From NCBI GenBank assembly GCA_013399895.1, contig VXBA01001020.1, forward strand, positions 437,072 through 501,071: 64,000 nucleotides of DNA. Reading direction: 5' to 3'. This DNA comes from Serilophus lunatus (Eukaryota; Chordata; Aves; Passeriformes; Eurylaimidae). The translations under genes and the position numbers were made by a program. Positions 1 to 12,593 of this stretch are shown in pieces; the stretch's first letter is position 1, and each line of letters begins with the position of its first letter. The notes under the pieces are model-generated. The model was not told the origin of the DNA, did no database searches, and saw only the letters and a list, made by a program, of their open reading frames with translations.

Positions 1-2139
1 TCAGGGAAGAGACAGAGTCTCGAGCAAAGCCTAGGCAATATGGGTGACCAGGGAGCCAAGATGCATGGAGGGGTTCAAGCCCAAAGGTAACATGATAGAC
101 TGACATGCTGCTCACGTAAGAGGGGGAAATTCCTCTTCTTAGTTACCTCCTTCTTCGGTATTAGAGCCCTTTTTGGGCCAAAATGCTTGCTGCCTTGTGA
201 GACCAAGCCCCCTGATGTAAAATACCACTCTGATGTATATAACATCAGTGGTTTTAGCAGTAATACTTGTACTACATGAGTAGTCCCACCAGCTAGATAA
301 AAGTCCTGAAGAGGCAAGAAGAACTGAAGGCAAATGCAGCTGTGATAGTACTGTCTTTGTGAAGAACTCATGTAGCTACTGGTACCAGTTTGGATTTGCA
401 AGACTTGGTAATGTTGTCATTTGATGCCTTTCTTGCCACATTCACTCAAACATATATCCTTTTATTTTATGTACCCATACCTTATAACCCTTGGCTTCAC
501 ATGTCTGCTGCTGTAAAATACAGGCCTGTCATTTTCTCAGATTTCCCACCTTTTTCCTCTTCTGTTTCTAATAGGCTTTTTCCCCCCTTCTCACTTAAAT
601 TAACTTAGTTTTCTTTAATGATGTGATGCAGTCACAAGGATTTTTATGTTAGATAGCTGTGTGTCTTTCTGTTTCAGAAAAGTATTTGCTTCTCATGACT
701 CAAATTTCCTGATTTTTTTCAGTCAGCTTTTCCTAAATCCTCCTCCTGTTGTGTCTTCAGGTGAACACAAGGACTATCTGTAAACCCCTCTATATGATCT
801 TGACATAAGCTGCAGCTCACTGAACTGCCCTTCATGTTTGTTTTTGATACTTAATCTGTTTGGACATCTCTAGAACAGTAGGGTGACTTTGAGGCAGTGA
901 TAAAGTGCCAATCAGTTTATTAAGTCATCCTTGTATAGAAGTGACAAGCTTCATCTGCTCTTGAAGCCTGACTAAATATAGCCAAGAGGAAACATGGAGA
1001 AAGCCATTAATTTGCTTTTTATTTTACTTAAACTCCAAGGTCAACGGATACCTAGCTTGCACTGCCCAAAACATCTTACCAATCTGCTTTTGCATACAGG
1101 CACATAGTGTGAAAAGGATGGTTTGGTCTTTAGGAGCTGGGGCATTGGCATCTACAAGCTGCAGTAACTCTGGTACCAAAGTTCAGGCCCAGGTATGGTT
1201 TTAATTCATCAAAAGACCTACCAGAAGTTAGACAGTCATTAGGGACTGATTCTTCATTTACTGTCTGCAAGATAGACCTGATTACAGTTTCATGTTTGAC
1301 TTAACCTGCTGTGTATTATAGGACAAATGTTCCCAACCATACTAAGTGAGGCTGGAGATCTGTCAAAGAGGTGCTCAAACCTTCAGTAACAAAGTAAATT
1401 GTATTATAGGATAGTGATAGATGTTTCTGTGAGTGATCACTCTTAAAGAGATAAAAATATTACCTAAAATCACTCTCATAGCTGTCTGTTAATAAAATAG
1501 CACTGGGAACAAAATGAAGGAGCACAGTTTTACCTAGGAGGAAAAGAAGACGACAAAGGTGTTTAAATTATGAAGGTTACTGTAATTTGTAAGAGCTTCT
1601 TTTTTGGTGCCAGCATCCTCTGCAGCAATGTAGTCAGGTGTATAGAGAATTTGTTTGTTGTACAGTCTAATGGCAGTGGAGTCCTAGAAGAGCATTACCA
1701 TGTCTTCAGGGAACCCTGGGAATAAAGCAGGACTCATCATGACTTGTTCTGTAGAGGAGCTTTTAACTGTTTGGATAAACCAATATCCTGCTAGAACCTT
1801 GGCACATTGGAGTCCACCTGCTTTGGAGCAAAACCTTGTGTGAACATGAAAAAAATTTCTTCATTCAGCCTGGTGATTTCTGTTGAAGGACAAATAAATG
1901 CCTCCTGATGGTCTTCTAGTTTCTTGTGGGGAAGTCTTGTCATCTGAGCTGTCCCATCCAGAGTGCATCTAGCCCCTAACTCTGATCTCTAAAAGCACAC
2001 CAAAAGTAGTGGCTAAATTGGAGCTGCTAGCTGTGATGACAAAGTAAGTTCTGTAACTGTGATCTCTTCCTCTTTCATGCTCTCATTCAGTACTCCCTGA
2101 GGCTTGGAGGAAGAAGAGCTGGTGCTGTTCCTTTCTCTG
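1..2139. other. Unique AT-rich non-coding DNA, no gene seen
   Basis: The open frames here are short (about 110 codons or fewer), overlap on opposite strands and resemble no protein family I know. No repeat family, RNA gene or splice-bounded exon is evident. It reads as ordinary intergenic or intronic sequence. Confidence 0.6.
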
Positions 2140-2225
2140 ACACTGACTTGATGAATTTGAAAGAATTGTTTCATTTCTTCAAGCCTCAGTTTCCTCATTT
2201 GTGAGAGAATGTGATAATTTGTAAT
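2140..2225 (+). repeat. MIR/CORE-SINE-like remnant
   Basis: The segment contains a near-exact version of the well-known 3' part of MIR-type SINEs: AAGCCTCAGTTTCCTCATTT near 2180-2199, followed by a G/A-rich stretch and a GATAATTT end. The preceding part (about 2144-2180) is compatible with the degraded 'gacttgg...agtcactt' portion. These are fossil tRNA-derived SINEs and are not expected to be active. The identification is by eye against remembered consensus and the exact borders are uncertain. Confidence 0.55.
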
Positions 2226-3187
2226 GTTCAGCAAGATCTTTGGCTGGAAGATGCTCTTGTGCTGTGCTATGTATTACAGCAAATCAGTACACATTGAATT
2301 CTCTTTTTTTCTTTCTATTTGATGGATGGCTTCCTTCTACCGTTGTCTATATTTGCCTGGGTATACGTATATACGCCTGTTACTTGTCTCTCTCTGTAAC
2401 TGATTATTTAATCTGAAGTAATTGAATTGGCTCGATTTTACTTGATGTCAATTAAGTACAACTTAGTGGTAGAAAACCAAAGTAAAGCCCTTTTTTAAAG
2501 TTGGACTTTTTTCTCTTCCAATATAATAAGATATAAAAGTATAAAATGCTTAATAGAAAAATAAAAGAGAGAGGTCTGCCTTTTGCTGCCAAGACAATGA
2601 AAAAGAAGTTCAAACGATATAATAATGGATAATTATGTTGCTTCAGATCAACTGTGTTAAATTGTTCTGGTAATGCAAATAACCATTTGATAGAGCAGAG
2701 TGAACACTGCACAAGATTTAACAAATGGTTGTTCAGAATCACCTGAGTCATACCCATATAATGGTTTCTCTGTGAACAAACATGTAACTTTTCATGCTCT
2801 GTTTCTATGAAAATGTTAGCAAAAGGGTCTATAGGCAGGAATACTCATAAAAACCATATTTTGTATTTTTGTTGTATGTTTTGCACAGGCAGCCCATTTC
2901 TGGCTCTGCTTCAGAGAAGCATTTGTGGGTTTGCTTAATTCTAATCTTATTTTTTTAAGTCACAACAACTTTGGTTCCGTGACAAGGAAACAGAAGCTTT
3001 GCCACTCACTTTGATGATAATAGATTGTCCATATACTCCAGATGGCATTTACCCTAATTTATCAGTTTCTGAATGTAAAAAAAGTACTGCGTGCCATGGA
3101 GCCATCAAGAGGGGAGAGGTATGTCAAGCCCATTAGTGCTCCCAAGCTTTCTAGACAACAGGACTGGGCAGGAGAACACCATGTTCC
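2226..3187. other. Unique non-coding DNA, no gene seen
   Basis: AT-rich sequence with only short open frames. A small near-palindrome of alternating purine and pyrimidine (GTATACGTATATAC) lies just upstream, near 2361-2374. No recognisable repeat or exon. Confidence 0.55.
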
Positions 3188-3610
3188 TCAGGAGCAGAGG
3201 ATATGTTGTTCCTCCTCTGGTGCATCGCTCAGGGGGTGGACCCTAGCACTGAAATCGCGTTTGTAGCTGTGACTGCAAAGCCCAGCTTCACAAAGGGCAG
3301 GAAGGATCAGACTCAGCCTGTGTGCCACAAAAGCAGATACTTTGCTAGACAGCACACGGCCTACTCTCCAGGATTTTGCTGCTACTGTCTTCTGAACATT
3401 GATGTCTTTGACAGTCTTAGCGCTTTTTTCTTCCAGTGTGTCCACTTTGCAGTGGCAGACAGAAGGTCCTTTTACTGGAGGACTCAGACTATTTTTTTCT
3501 GCTTGGGCTGGGGCAGCAGGCACTGGGGCAATGTTTGGTGCTGGGATGAGGGCAAATGTAGTGAATTGATGAGCCTGTAAAGAGATCTGGAGGGTTATTT
3601 GGAAGTGCAT
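3188..3610 (-). other. Unrecognised open frame (about 140 codons), coding status doubtful
   Basis: This minus-strand frame is open for about 140 codons and has a less random look than its neighbours. An Ala/Pro-rich stretch lies around residues 22-36, then a Lys/Glu/Val-rich stretch around residues 50-78, then a Cys/Leu/Ser-rich tail. I recognise no domain, signal peptide or membrane segment. A plus-strand frame of 125 codons covers nearly the same interval, which lowers confidence that either is real. It could be a decayed processed pseudogene, a piece of unknown transposon protein, or chance. No splice-bounded exon structure or poly(A) tail is visible next to it. Confidence 0.15.
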
Positions 3611-3907
3611 TGTTAATGCTATTAAATATTACTTAAGCCTACAGCAAGCTGCACGTTCAACAGTTTAAACTGTAATTGCTAGCTGATGCAGAAATAAGGC
3701 TGAATGTATGTAAATCCTGTTGAAAGCTAATATCATTCTGGCTTCTCAGACAGATTAGCAGCCTCTGCAATTAGCAGTGTGGGAAGATCATGATGTTAGT
3801 GGAGAATCTATCACACAATGTTGCAGGATGTGTTCAAATTTGAATACAGTAGATGTGCCCCTTTTACCTACCTTTGAATAAGCAGATAATGCAGAGCCCA
3901 TGCTGTG

Positions 3908-3966
3908 TCCCTTTGGAATGGGGAAACTAAGAGCCACAGGAACATGTGACTGGCTTCCAGCAATCT
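3908..3966 (-). repeat. Possible MIR-like remnant, reverse orientation
   Basis: AATGGGGAAACTAAG followed by a CACAGGAA and TGTGAC pattern matches the reverse complement of the MIR 3' region ('aatggggaaactgaggcacag...tgac'). It is short and degraded, so chance resemblance is possible. Confidence 0.33.
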
Positions 3967-4499
3967 TGACTCTTTCTTCCTCTTCTCATTACATTCATGG
4001 TTTATGGTTCCAGCTGAGAAACCAATGCCTCATCCATTTTTTGCCTGCCCTGCTCTTTTCCTATGACACACTAATGTTTGGAGGCAGAAAGATGGGGGAA
4101 GAGGCAGAAGGAGAAACCTCCCACCTGTGGTCAAAGCAGTGACATGCTCATGACATCTGAAGTCCTTCTATAAGTACATATTTTCATGGACTTTTTTGCA
4201 CCTGCATACGTTTCTGTTTATGTATCTATTTAGAATAAGAATTAGAGACATATACACATAAAACCTAACAGGCATCTTTCCAACCATCCTTAAAGTCTAA
4301 TTTTTGCAGCAAGCAATTGAAGAGTGAGTAAATTGGGTTCTAGGACCCCTGCTGGATGAAAGAGAAGTGCGGGTGTACTGCAACTGCCTAAAATAGGACC
4401 GTTCGGTTTTGTTGGTGTTTTTTTAATACATTTGGGAACAAAGGTGCAAACACAAATAATTACAAGTTATGATTGAATGTCTACATCAGTGGAAAAGGC
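3967..4499. other. Unique non-coding DNA, no gene seen
   Basis: AT-rich sequence between the possible MIR remnant and the first CR1 copy. No feature is supported. Confidence 0.5.
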
Positions 4500-4834
4500 A
4501 AGGCCTACAGATGACACACCTGAGGGATGGAATGGCATTCAGAGGGACCTGGACAAGCCCAAGAAATGGGCCTGTGGGAATCCAGTTTAACAAGACGAAT
4601 TGCAAGGTGCTGCACCTGGCCTGGAGCAACCCCCAGAATAAATACAGGCTGGGAGATAAACGAGTTGAGAGCAGCCCTGATGAGAAGGATTTCTGGATCT
4701 GGTGGATGGGAGTCTGAACATGAACTGGCAGTGTGGGCTCACAGCCCAGAAAGCCAGCTGTATCCTGGGGTCTGGAACCAGGTGGTCTTTAGCTCCCTTC
4801 TAAAACAAGCCATTCTATGATTCTATTCTATGAA
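4500..4834 (+). mobile_element. CR1 LINE, 3' fragment with internal deletion
   Basis: This is a plus-strand piece of a chicken-repeat-1 (CR1) non-LTR retrotransposon. About 4515-4770 matches the C-terminal part of ORF2, after the reverse transcriptase core: 'cacacctgagggatgg', 'agagggacctggacaagc', 'aggtgctgcacctgg', 'atacaggctgggagat', 'cagcccagaaagccagc', 'tatcctggg'. The match then jumps directly to the extreme 3' end (GGTGGTCTTTAG, near 4781-4792) and the characteristic 3' repeat ATTCTATGATTCTATTCTATGA at 4812-4833. From my memory of the consensus, roughly half a kilobase or more of the normal 3' part is missing at about 4771-4776. The frame is broken, so the copy is dead. The 3' octamer-type repeat marks the plus strand as its coding direction. 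Confidence 0.93.
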
Positions 4835-5993
4835 TATCCCACCTGTCTGTGGTTTTGGAGTACTACAATTTGGCTTTCACTCTGTCCTTTAACAAACGAG
4901 TAATCAGGTTGCACTTTTCTGCAGCTCAGCATATACAGTTTCTAGAACCGACAGACCTTACATCATACCTGGCTGTGGATTCCATACGTCCCATCACAGA
5001 CCTCGTTTTGAAATTTTTCATGCAGAATTTTAAAAGAGAAATGCTCTGATAATGACTTTCCACAGAAACTGGAAAACATTACAGAAAACATTTCTTAGCG
5101 ATGTTCAAAGTAAGCAAACTTCTTTGAGTCGAGAAATCTGGAAACACCTTCGATTTTGTGTGTAGAGGTTACTAGTCTGTGGTGGCTTCTGAGCTGAAAT
5201 TATTGTTAACTGTTTTGCTATCACCTGTTTGGCAGTGAAGGTTCTTCTGGTTTGCATTTGTACAGTAGCTGTTACAGTGGGTGCTAGGCAGTAAGCAATG
5301 CAAAGAATATATAATAGTGGAAATACCAGAGATCTGAAAAGCTTCTGAGAATTATTAGTTGCAATACAGTTATTTTAGGTGGAGCCATCTCTGCAGGCAG
5401 GTGAGTTGGGGGGGCTATTACTTTGTTATAGGGTCCTCCAGGTATTGTATGAGCACATATTCAGTACCGTTCAGCACTCTTTTCTTTGGGTAATGTTTTT
5501 ATTGCAGTGAACACTCTTTACTTGCAGCCTCTCCAGATCTTATTTTTACATCATTTGAATTATTTTTTCACATGAGGAGGGTAAGACTATAATAGCAATG
5601 CTGCCTGTGTTTTTTAAGGAAAAAAGCTTCCCTCTTTGCTGCTTCCCTTCTTTCCAGAACATCAGGCAACATGTTTTCATTGACTGTGGGGAGGGCCACA
5701 TTGTCATTTTCCAGGAGCGCAGATAAAATGCTCATCGCAGTGATGCCAACACGATCTTTGTCACTGTTGTTAGCTGTTTCTAAATGGTGCTGAAGAAAAG
5801 AACAGGTGAGTTGAATACACTGGGAATAACATGATTACTTGACAGAAGAGGAAAATCCTTTTTTCTGCAATTTCTGCCAAAGTAAAATGATTATTTCAAC
5901 CCTATACCGTCATTGATCTTTATCAAGCCTTGAACACTGGATATGTGATTTGCAGGTAGAAGTCTCCATCTGCAGCATGATTTTTATTTGTGC

Positions 5994-6009
5994 TTTTTTT
6001 TTTTTTTTT
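5994..6009. repeat. Poly(T) run
   Basis: Homopolymer of about 16 T. No retroposed body is recognised beside it, so it is treated as a simple repeat rather than a reversed poly(A) tail. Confidence 0.8.
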
Positions 6010-9002
6010 AATTCCTTAGCAGCTGAGAAGGTCAGTTTTCAAAACGTGAAATATGGAGGTAAATGCTCACCACTCTGAAAATCCCAAGGAAGATTTAAAT
6101 CTACACATAACACTGTGTACACAGAGGTTTCAAAAATGCAAGGCTGCGGCAGCAACTCCATCGCAGATGATGGAGCAACTTGGAGGTGTGTAGCCCCTAC
6201 AGAGACAGGACAAACTGTGGGAAGAATTAAGCTCTGGAGATGGATCTGTGGAAAGGAGAGTTTCTATTTTTTCATGGTATAGACAGTTTCAGGCTCACTG
6301 TAGGGGATATTGCTTCCCCATTGTTATAAAAATTTCTAAAGGCCTTATTTCATTCTGTGTACACACACACTCTTCAGAAACATTAATCTCACTATTACTC
6401 TTAATTGTTTCAGAAAAGTGGGAGGTATTGTTCCATAACGTTTTTAAGTTACTAGGATGTGTTTACTAAGAAATGTGATGGACTTCATTTTCTGCAGCTG
6501 ACAGTGTTAGCCAAAGTGAAGGAAAGAGGGAGGACCTTATTGTAAAAGTTCTTTAATGCTCCTATGCTTCTTGACTATCCTCTTAAAAGCCTTTTTGATA
6601 GCAAGCCCACTCAAGCAGTCTGACAGCTCACATCTTTTTGTACGTGGCTACAAAACAAATAGGCAGTGGAAGCAGGGAAAGAACTTTTTTTGTTGGATCT
6701 GGCTGTCCTTGAGCTGGGAGCCTTCCAGGCAGACACTTTCTTGTCTTCAGGGAAAGGAGTTACCTGGGCCAGGCTTGTATGAGCTGACAGGGGTTCTCTG
6801 AGGTTGGAAGGCTGCTTCAAGGTTCCTTCCTTCTTCTCTGGGAGCTGCTCAGAAAAGCCACCATGTACGCTTTTGTGGATTGAGTTGCTTTATTGGTGGC
6901 TTGTGCTACAAAACTCTGCCACATGTTTGCCTGAGCTCAAATGTGGTCAAGCCAAATACAAATGAAATTTTAGATGGTGGCAGCTACTGCTACTATTTTT
7001 GTAATTTTGGTTTTGTTGTGCTCAGCTTCTAAAGCAAACCTCCTCTCCAAGAACAAAGAACCTCAGCAAACCCCAGGAACTCAAGTCTTTCCAACATGTC
7101 GCCAGAAGACTCAGAGGTGTAATTTAGCTCAGCATATTTTATCTGTCTGGCCTCCACGTGTACCATGACAAACCACCCTAGTGTGTTTCCAAGAGGAGGA
7201 ACATCTGTGCATCTCTCATATATACACAGTTGTCTCTCCAATAGGAACTGGACAAGAGCCCATTTCAGAACCAAACAGCCCAGCAGAGTGCATGACCAGT
7301 GCTTCTGAAGTGTGGCACGCACCTCAGTCTACTTCCTTGTGGTCCTGTGGGGTTTGTGTCATGGACATCTTCACTTGTGGTCAGAAGAAGGGCTATGACC
7401 TTCATAAGAGAAGAGGGTTGCTGGGAAAAGCTGCCCTTCAAGCCCGTGGCATGTAACTCTCTTTCCTTCTTCCTACTTGCAGGCAAGTAACAGCTGTCAC
7501 TAAGGCGATGATATATTCTCTGGCTCTTCTAAATGGTTTTAAAACACTTGGTACCCTGAAGTAGGCTAGGAAAACAACCATATGTTTTTCCTGAGTGCTT
7601 CTTCAAATTTGCTCTTCAGGATTCAACACCAACATTATGATCCTGATATCTGGCAGTGAGAGGACTTTTTATCATTCCCCATGAGCTGACAAGGTCTCAT
7701 GTCTGAGAATGAAGAGAAAATTAATGCTGTCTGAAAGGGTTCTGTGACTACTCTGAAGATCAGGATAAGCCTAAGCTACCTGCACATGCCAGCTTGGGAG
7801 GTTTTCTTCATGTTTTAAGTTCAAGGAATATTAGGAGAAAACAGAAAAACATTTCAGCTTTCTCAAACATGTGAATTCATAAGCAGAAGCCTGATGAGAG
7901 ATCAAAAAATATCGTCTTAGGGAGAGCTAGGCTTGTAGAGGTTATGTGCTAAAACATACCCTCACCAAGAGCTCACAGCAGCATCTGGGATAGGAGAATA
8001 CGGTTGTACAGAAGCTCTGTGCTGTGTGAATCCAAGTGGGCAGAGACAGAAAAATACATATTGCAGTGAAGATTATATCAAGGAATGCACGGCAAGGAGA
8101 GCAGGGTCTACAAAACTTCATGGAGAAGTCTGTCTCCTTGTATAACCCAACTAAATTTGGGGAGATGTTTCTTTCAGCCCACTGGATTTAGGTTATTGTG
8201 TATTGCTGATTACATTGTATCATGAGGCTGCATATTTGTGTTCACTTCTCTGTTCCTGGTCCGTGACAGGATGTTGTTTGGCTGCATCTACAAAGTTGGA
8301 ATTATGCACCGTTAGTGTCCAACAGCTACGGCTATCCTGCAGGAGGAGGCACCTGCCCTCACCTGGCTTCCATTTGTTCATCCTTGACCTCCTGCTGGTG
8401 GTTACTGCATCCTTACATCCACTTCTCCCTCATCTGAAAGCCCACTAGTTGTTTTCACCCTAAATAGCAAAGAATTGTTATATTAAGTCCTTCACAGTCA
8501 ACACAGGGCAGAAGGATGTTGCAGTGGCAGCTCAACGGGAAATGGTGGAGGAGCAGTAACTTCTTCAGCCAGTACAACCACAACTAAGGGACGACTTAAT
8601 AGTCAATGTCACTGCAGCAATTATGGTCTCACTTGCTGTTGTGGTAGCATCTCCAATTCCAGGCAGGGCTAGGGGAGGGCATTAGAGTTAACAGGAATGA
8701 CTGGACTGTTCTTTTCTTGGTCTGTACCAGAGGTCTTTTGCCAGCCCTGCTGTCCTTGTAATTCTATGTAAGAGCAGGGCTTACGTGACCCATTACTACT
8801 ATTAGAGTTTTGTGAAAGAGAGCACCATTGCTGATACCAAGTTACTAATTTTTCATCCATATGTAACACCTGGAAGAACACCAAGACAGCAAAGGAACAG
8901 AGACTTTTGCAACGTCAGACGTGTTACCTATGCTTTTTAATTAATTTCTTTGTAAGTAACTCGGACCATAATGTGTCCTGGTTGTTTTGTGATGGTGTTG
9001 TA

Positions 9003-9024
9003 GATGATTATGATGATGATGATC
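9003..9024. repeat. Short imperfect (GAT)n repeat
   Basis: Trinucleotide repeat of about six GAT units with one interruption (GATGATTATGATGATGATGAT). Confidence 0.75.
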
Positions 9025-9255
9025 TTTTAATGAGCTAATACATTCATTACTCCCTACTCCACCATGTAAGGCAATTACATCTCTTCATTCAGAAACTAAA
9101 AGGAGTTTTTTTCAAGACAGATTGGCAAACATCCCTTAGCCAAAGATCCAAGGGCATCATCCCCTTTCAGCTGCACAGCTCCTCATTAATATTTGAAAAG
9201 GTTTACTGCAAAATTTAGGGTTGGAGTGTTGTATTTTATGCAGTTATTTCAAAAT

Positions 9256-9336
9256 TCATAGATACTTAGATTTTTCAGGCCAGAAGGGACTATTATGCAC
9301 ACCCTCTCTGACCCCTTGTATAATGTAGGCTACATT
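9256..9336 (-). mobile_element. Ancient CR1-type LINE 3' tail
   Basis: The order TTCATAGAT, then GGCCAGAAGGGAC, then TATTATG, then TCTGACC and CTTGTATAAT...GTAGGC matches the reversed 3' end of an old CR1 subfamily that is common across reptiles and birds. It is a tail fragment on the minus strand with no coding potential, and the divergence points to an old insertion. Confidence 0.7.
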
Positions 9337-11000
9337 TGTTTAAAGTTTCAATTTGTTTTCCTGAGCAAACTTGTATTTATTATATGTAGTTTGGTATAGA
9401 AGAGTAGCTAGTGAAAAGGTTGAAACCCATAAATATTATATCAGACCACCTGGTGCTCTGCAGCTTGGTTCTGAATGATGGCTGCTCAAAATGAAGAGCT
9501 GTTTGAAAGACAGGGAGATATAATGATGTGACTATTGCAAAAAGAAAATGAATGCTTTCATGTTAAGGAAAGTTGTTTCTGGAAGACTGATTCCGGTTCA
9601 AGTGTTGTTTCTTCCTCTAGCAAACAAATGCTCTTTCAGTCAGCATAACCTTTATTTTAGAAATAGAGAAGCAAGAAGGGAAAGGAATGTTTCTGTAGGA
9701 GATTGCACTATATCTGAATAGCTCAGTAATGAAAAGTCACTTCAAACTGACAAAGGAAATTCCCTTTACCAAAAGACAAAATTTACACCTAAAGTTGTGC
9801 ATGCAGAAAATAGCCAGATGCCTACACAGCTGTAGTCACTGTAATGCAATGTCATCTGAATAGCAGGGAAATACATTTTGTATTCACTGGCATTCCATTG
9901 TGTGATTGAAGATGTGTTGAATAGTTCAAGAGAGATGTTTCTGTCTTAGCATCTCTGTTTTAAACAAAGATGAAAAGGAAGGGCCATCAGAGTCTCAGGC
10001 TGAGCAGCCGTTTCTGTGACACTTAGCCTGGGCTTTGATGATCTTGCTTTCACTCAGACTATTGCTCACACTGCAAGCCCGCAGCAGTGCTTCACAGCTC
10101 AGCACAGACCCACCACGTAAAAACTACAGGTTCTGTCTTGATGATTAACGTTAGCTGTTTGAAATAATCCAAATGCTGCTCTCTGATCTGATAAAATGAA
10201 TAAATACATTGGGTGTGAATGATGGGAGCAAGGGGGAGGAACTCAGAAGGGACAAGGACAAGAGTTTTTGCCAGGCTGTTTTCTCAGAATGAAACAACTT
10301 TCAAGGACATGGGGGTGGAGGGGATGGTTTTTTTTTTCTTCTCCAGATGTTGCCATGCTGGAGGCTTGCCCTTGACGTGGAGACTGTGTTTTACTGGAGT
10401 GCTCTGCAAGCTGTCTGAGACGAGAGAGCAAAGATTCTCACAGCAAATGGCAGCATAAATGCTCTGGGAGCACGGGAGGAATTCTGCTAATGGTACGTTC
10501 ACAAATGAAGTTAACAAGGGGCCGTACCTCAGGTTTCCACAGGTACAAAATGTAGCAGTAGAGTTCAGAAAACCTTGAGGTTTTGGCTGCTAGCTTTTCT
10601 CCAGTCTTGCTCAGGTCATTTAGTCTTCTTTACAGCTTGCTAAGCTATCTCTGCACACCCTGTTTTGCTCCAGTGAAGACAAGAATATCTAAAGGCAAGA
10701 TTATCAGTGGTATGAACATACAGTTTCTTGTGTGCAAATGTGCTGCTGCATCCAGTAATATCTGATAAACACAAGAAGTTAGAAAAAGGCAGGGTGTGCA
10801 CTAATAAGAGAACTAACTGCATCTCTTCAATGTGCAAAGGTGTTCTCCTACACAAAGTTAGTGATTTTGATTCTCCATTTCACTATTTTAATGTATAATG
10901 GTGTAACTCAGTTTTCAGTCAGTAAAGGTCTTTTGCTACTCCTGCTGTCAAAACGCCCATCATTAGGTTGTTTTTCCATTGATATTTTAGGTGTTGTTAA

Positions 11001-11024
11001 AAGCATCATGTAATCATGATGCTT
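11001..11024. repeat. Perfect hairpin, 10-bp stem and 4-nt loop
   Basis: AAGCATCATG at 11001-11010 is followed by TAAT and then its exact reverse complement CATGATGCTT at 11015-11024. It sits in AT-rich DNA with no gene nearby. Confidence 0.85.
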
Positions 11025-11280
11025 ATAATTGCTTAATAATGAAATAATTATTTTGGATTATATCAGCTGCTGTCATCTGGCTTTAAGTTCTTACTCTTTT
11101 TCTTCATGCCTTTCAATATACCTTCATAGTCTGTCTATTAAAATTTCTGTTTTCTAGATGTGACACAAGTATCATATTAGAACTATACATTGTTATTACC
11201 TTTGTTGTTTTTAATTACATATTGAAGAAGACAGAAACTGCTTGATCTATGGAAGAGATATGGTGACACAAGGATTGTTT

Positions 11281-11314
11281 TAAGCAAAACTAAATAAACT
11301 AAGCAAAACTAAAT
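11281..11314. repeat. Short tandem duplication, 19-bp period
   Basis: TAAGCAAAACTAAAT at 11281-11295 recurs exactly at 11300-11314, separated by AAAC. It looks like a small replication-slippage duplication. Confidence 0.85.
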
Positions 11315-12447
11315 TAATACAGTGATCAAATTGTATTAAAAAAAAAAAGAGGAAGAAAAATTAAGAGCCACTCTTAACAATGTTTTGCCATTTTCTGCCC
11401 ATTCTTATATGACAGACGTTACATGAGTGCAAAAGGGTGTTGAGTTTTTCTTCTAGGAAGTCCTCTGGGCATCTGTTGTGGATGTAATGAAAGATCTTTT
11501 TACCTTGATTCATGAACTCCTGATCTTCTTGACCAATAGAATTGGTTTTTATTGGTTCACTCCCCCCAGGGAAGGTTTTGCAGTGTGGTGACCTACTGGT
11601 GAATAAGTTGATGGCAGAACAGTGGGTTAAAAAACCTGGTCTCAGGCATGGTGCTTGGCCTGGTGAACCAGAGCAGGGCAGTTGTGTGTGCGAGTTGGAT
11701 TAAGCATGGTGCTCCTTTTCTCATTCTGAAGATGTATGTGTGTAAAGGATAAGTTCTTCAGGGAAGAAATGCATTGACTGATCATATGATTGGATAGCTA
11801 TCTGACATCTGCCACAGAGGTATTTTACACCTGAGGTGGATGTTTGTGTCTTGTTTGTAGGCAGTGCACAGAATGAATTGGGCTTTCCCAAGGTAAAATT
11901 ATTCTGACCTATTTTCAATGTCCCCTAATAAATATACTTTCTAGAAATTTCTATACTGAGTAGAAACAAAACCTACTATGATTAGCTCTTGCTTGTACAT
12001 CAAACCTTTAATCTGGATAATCCAACCTCATCTGTCATGGCAGAGCTCCAGTTTGTTAAGGAGCTGCTGGGAGCTCTTCAAGTATATAAAATAATAACTC
12101 AAATCTCTAATTCTGAAACCAATTAATCTGTGCTTTTTTCTGTTTACAAGTACAGATCTTGCTTGTATCAGTAGTTGCCTACAGCATACAAGGAGTTTGT
12201 GTGTAGGGTTCTGTAACGCAGTATCTCTGATCAGTGTAAAGAGAAGAACACATAACCAGCAGGAAAAAAGATTGGATACCAACTGTTGGCAAGAAACTGT
12301 GTCTGCTCTTCCAATCCATTTCCTTTTTCAACAGTTCTTTGCTCTCCAGGGAAGAGATTTTCACACCTGTATATGAAGAAGGCCTCTATTCAGGCACAGC
12401 CATGACATAATAGCTCTATTCTTGATGACATTCAGTCTGTGGATCTG

Positions 12448-12593
<146 letters not shown>

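Larger units (their letters stand above)
4835..9254. other. Unique non-coding DNA, no gene seen
   Basis: About 4.4 kb of unique, mostly AT-rich sequence. It holds a run of about 16 T at 5994-6009 and a short (GAT)n stretch near 9003-9024. The open frames (for example near 6556-6801, 7029-7486 and 8203-8448) overlap on both strands and look like chance. No exon or RNA gene is recognised. Confidence 0.55.
9337..12443. other. Unique AT-rich non-coding DNA, no gene seen
   Basis: Unique sequence with short homopolymer runs (for example T10 near 10327). It carries a short perfect hairpin at 11001-11024 and a 19-bp direct duplication at 11281-11314. The open frames are short and overlap on both strands. 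Confidence 0.55.

Noticed and set aside
4469..4820. Two plus-strand open frames as genes
   Set aside because: Both lie inside the CR1 LINE fragment and reflect its decayed ORF2.
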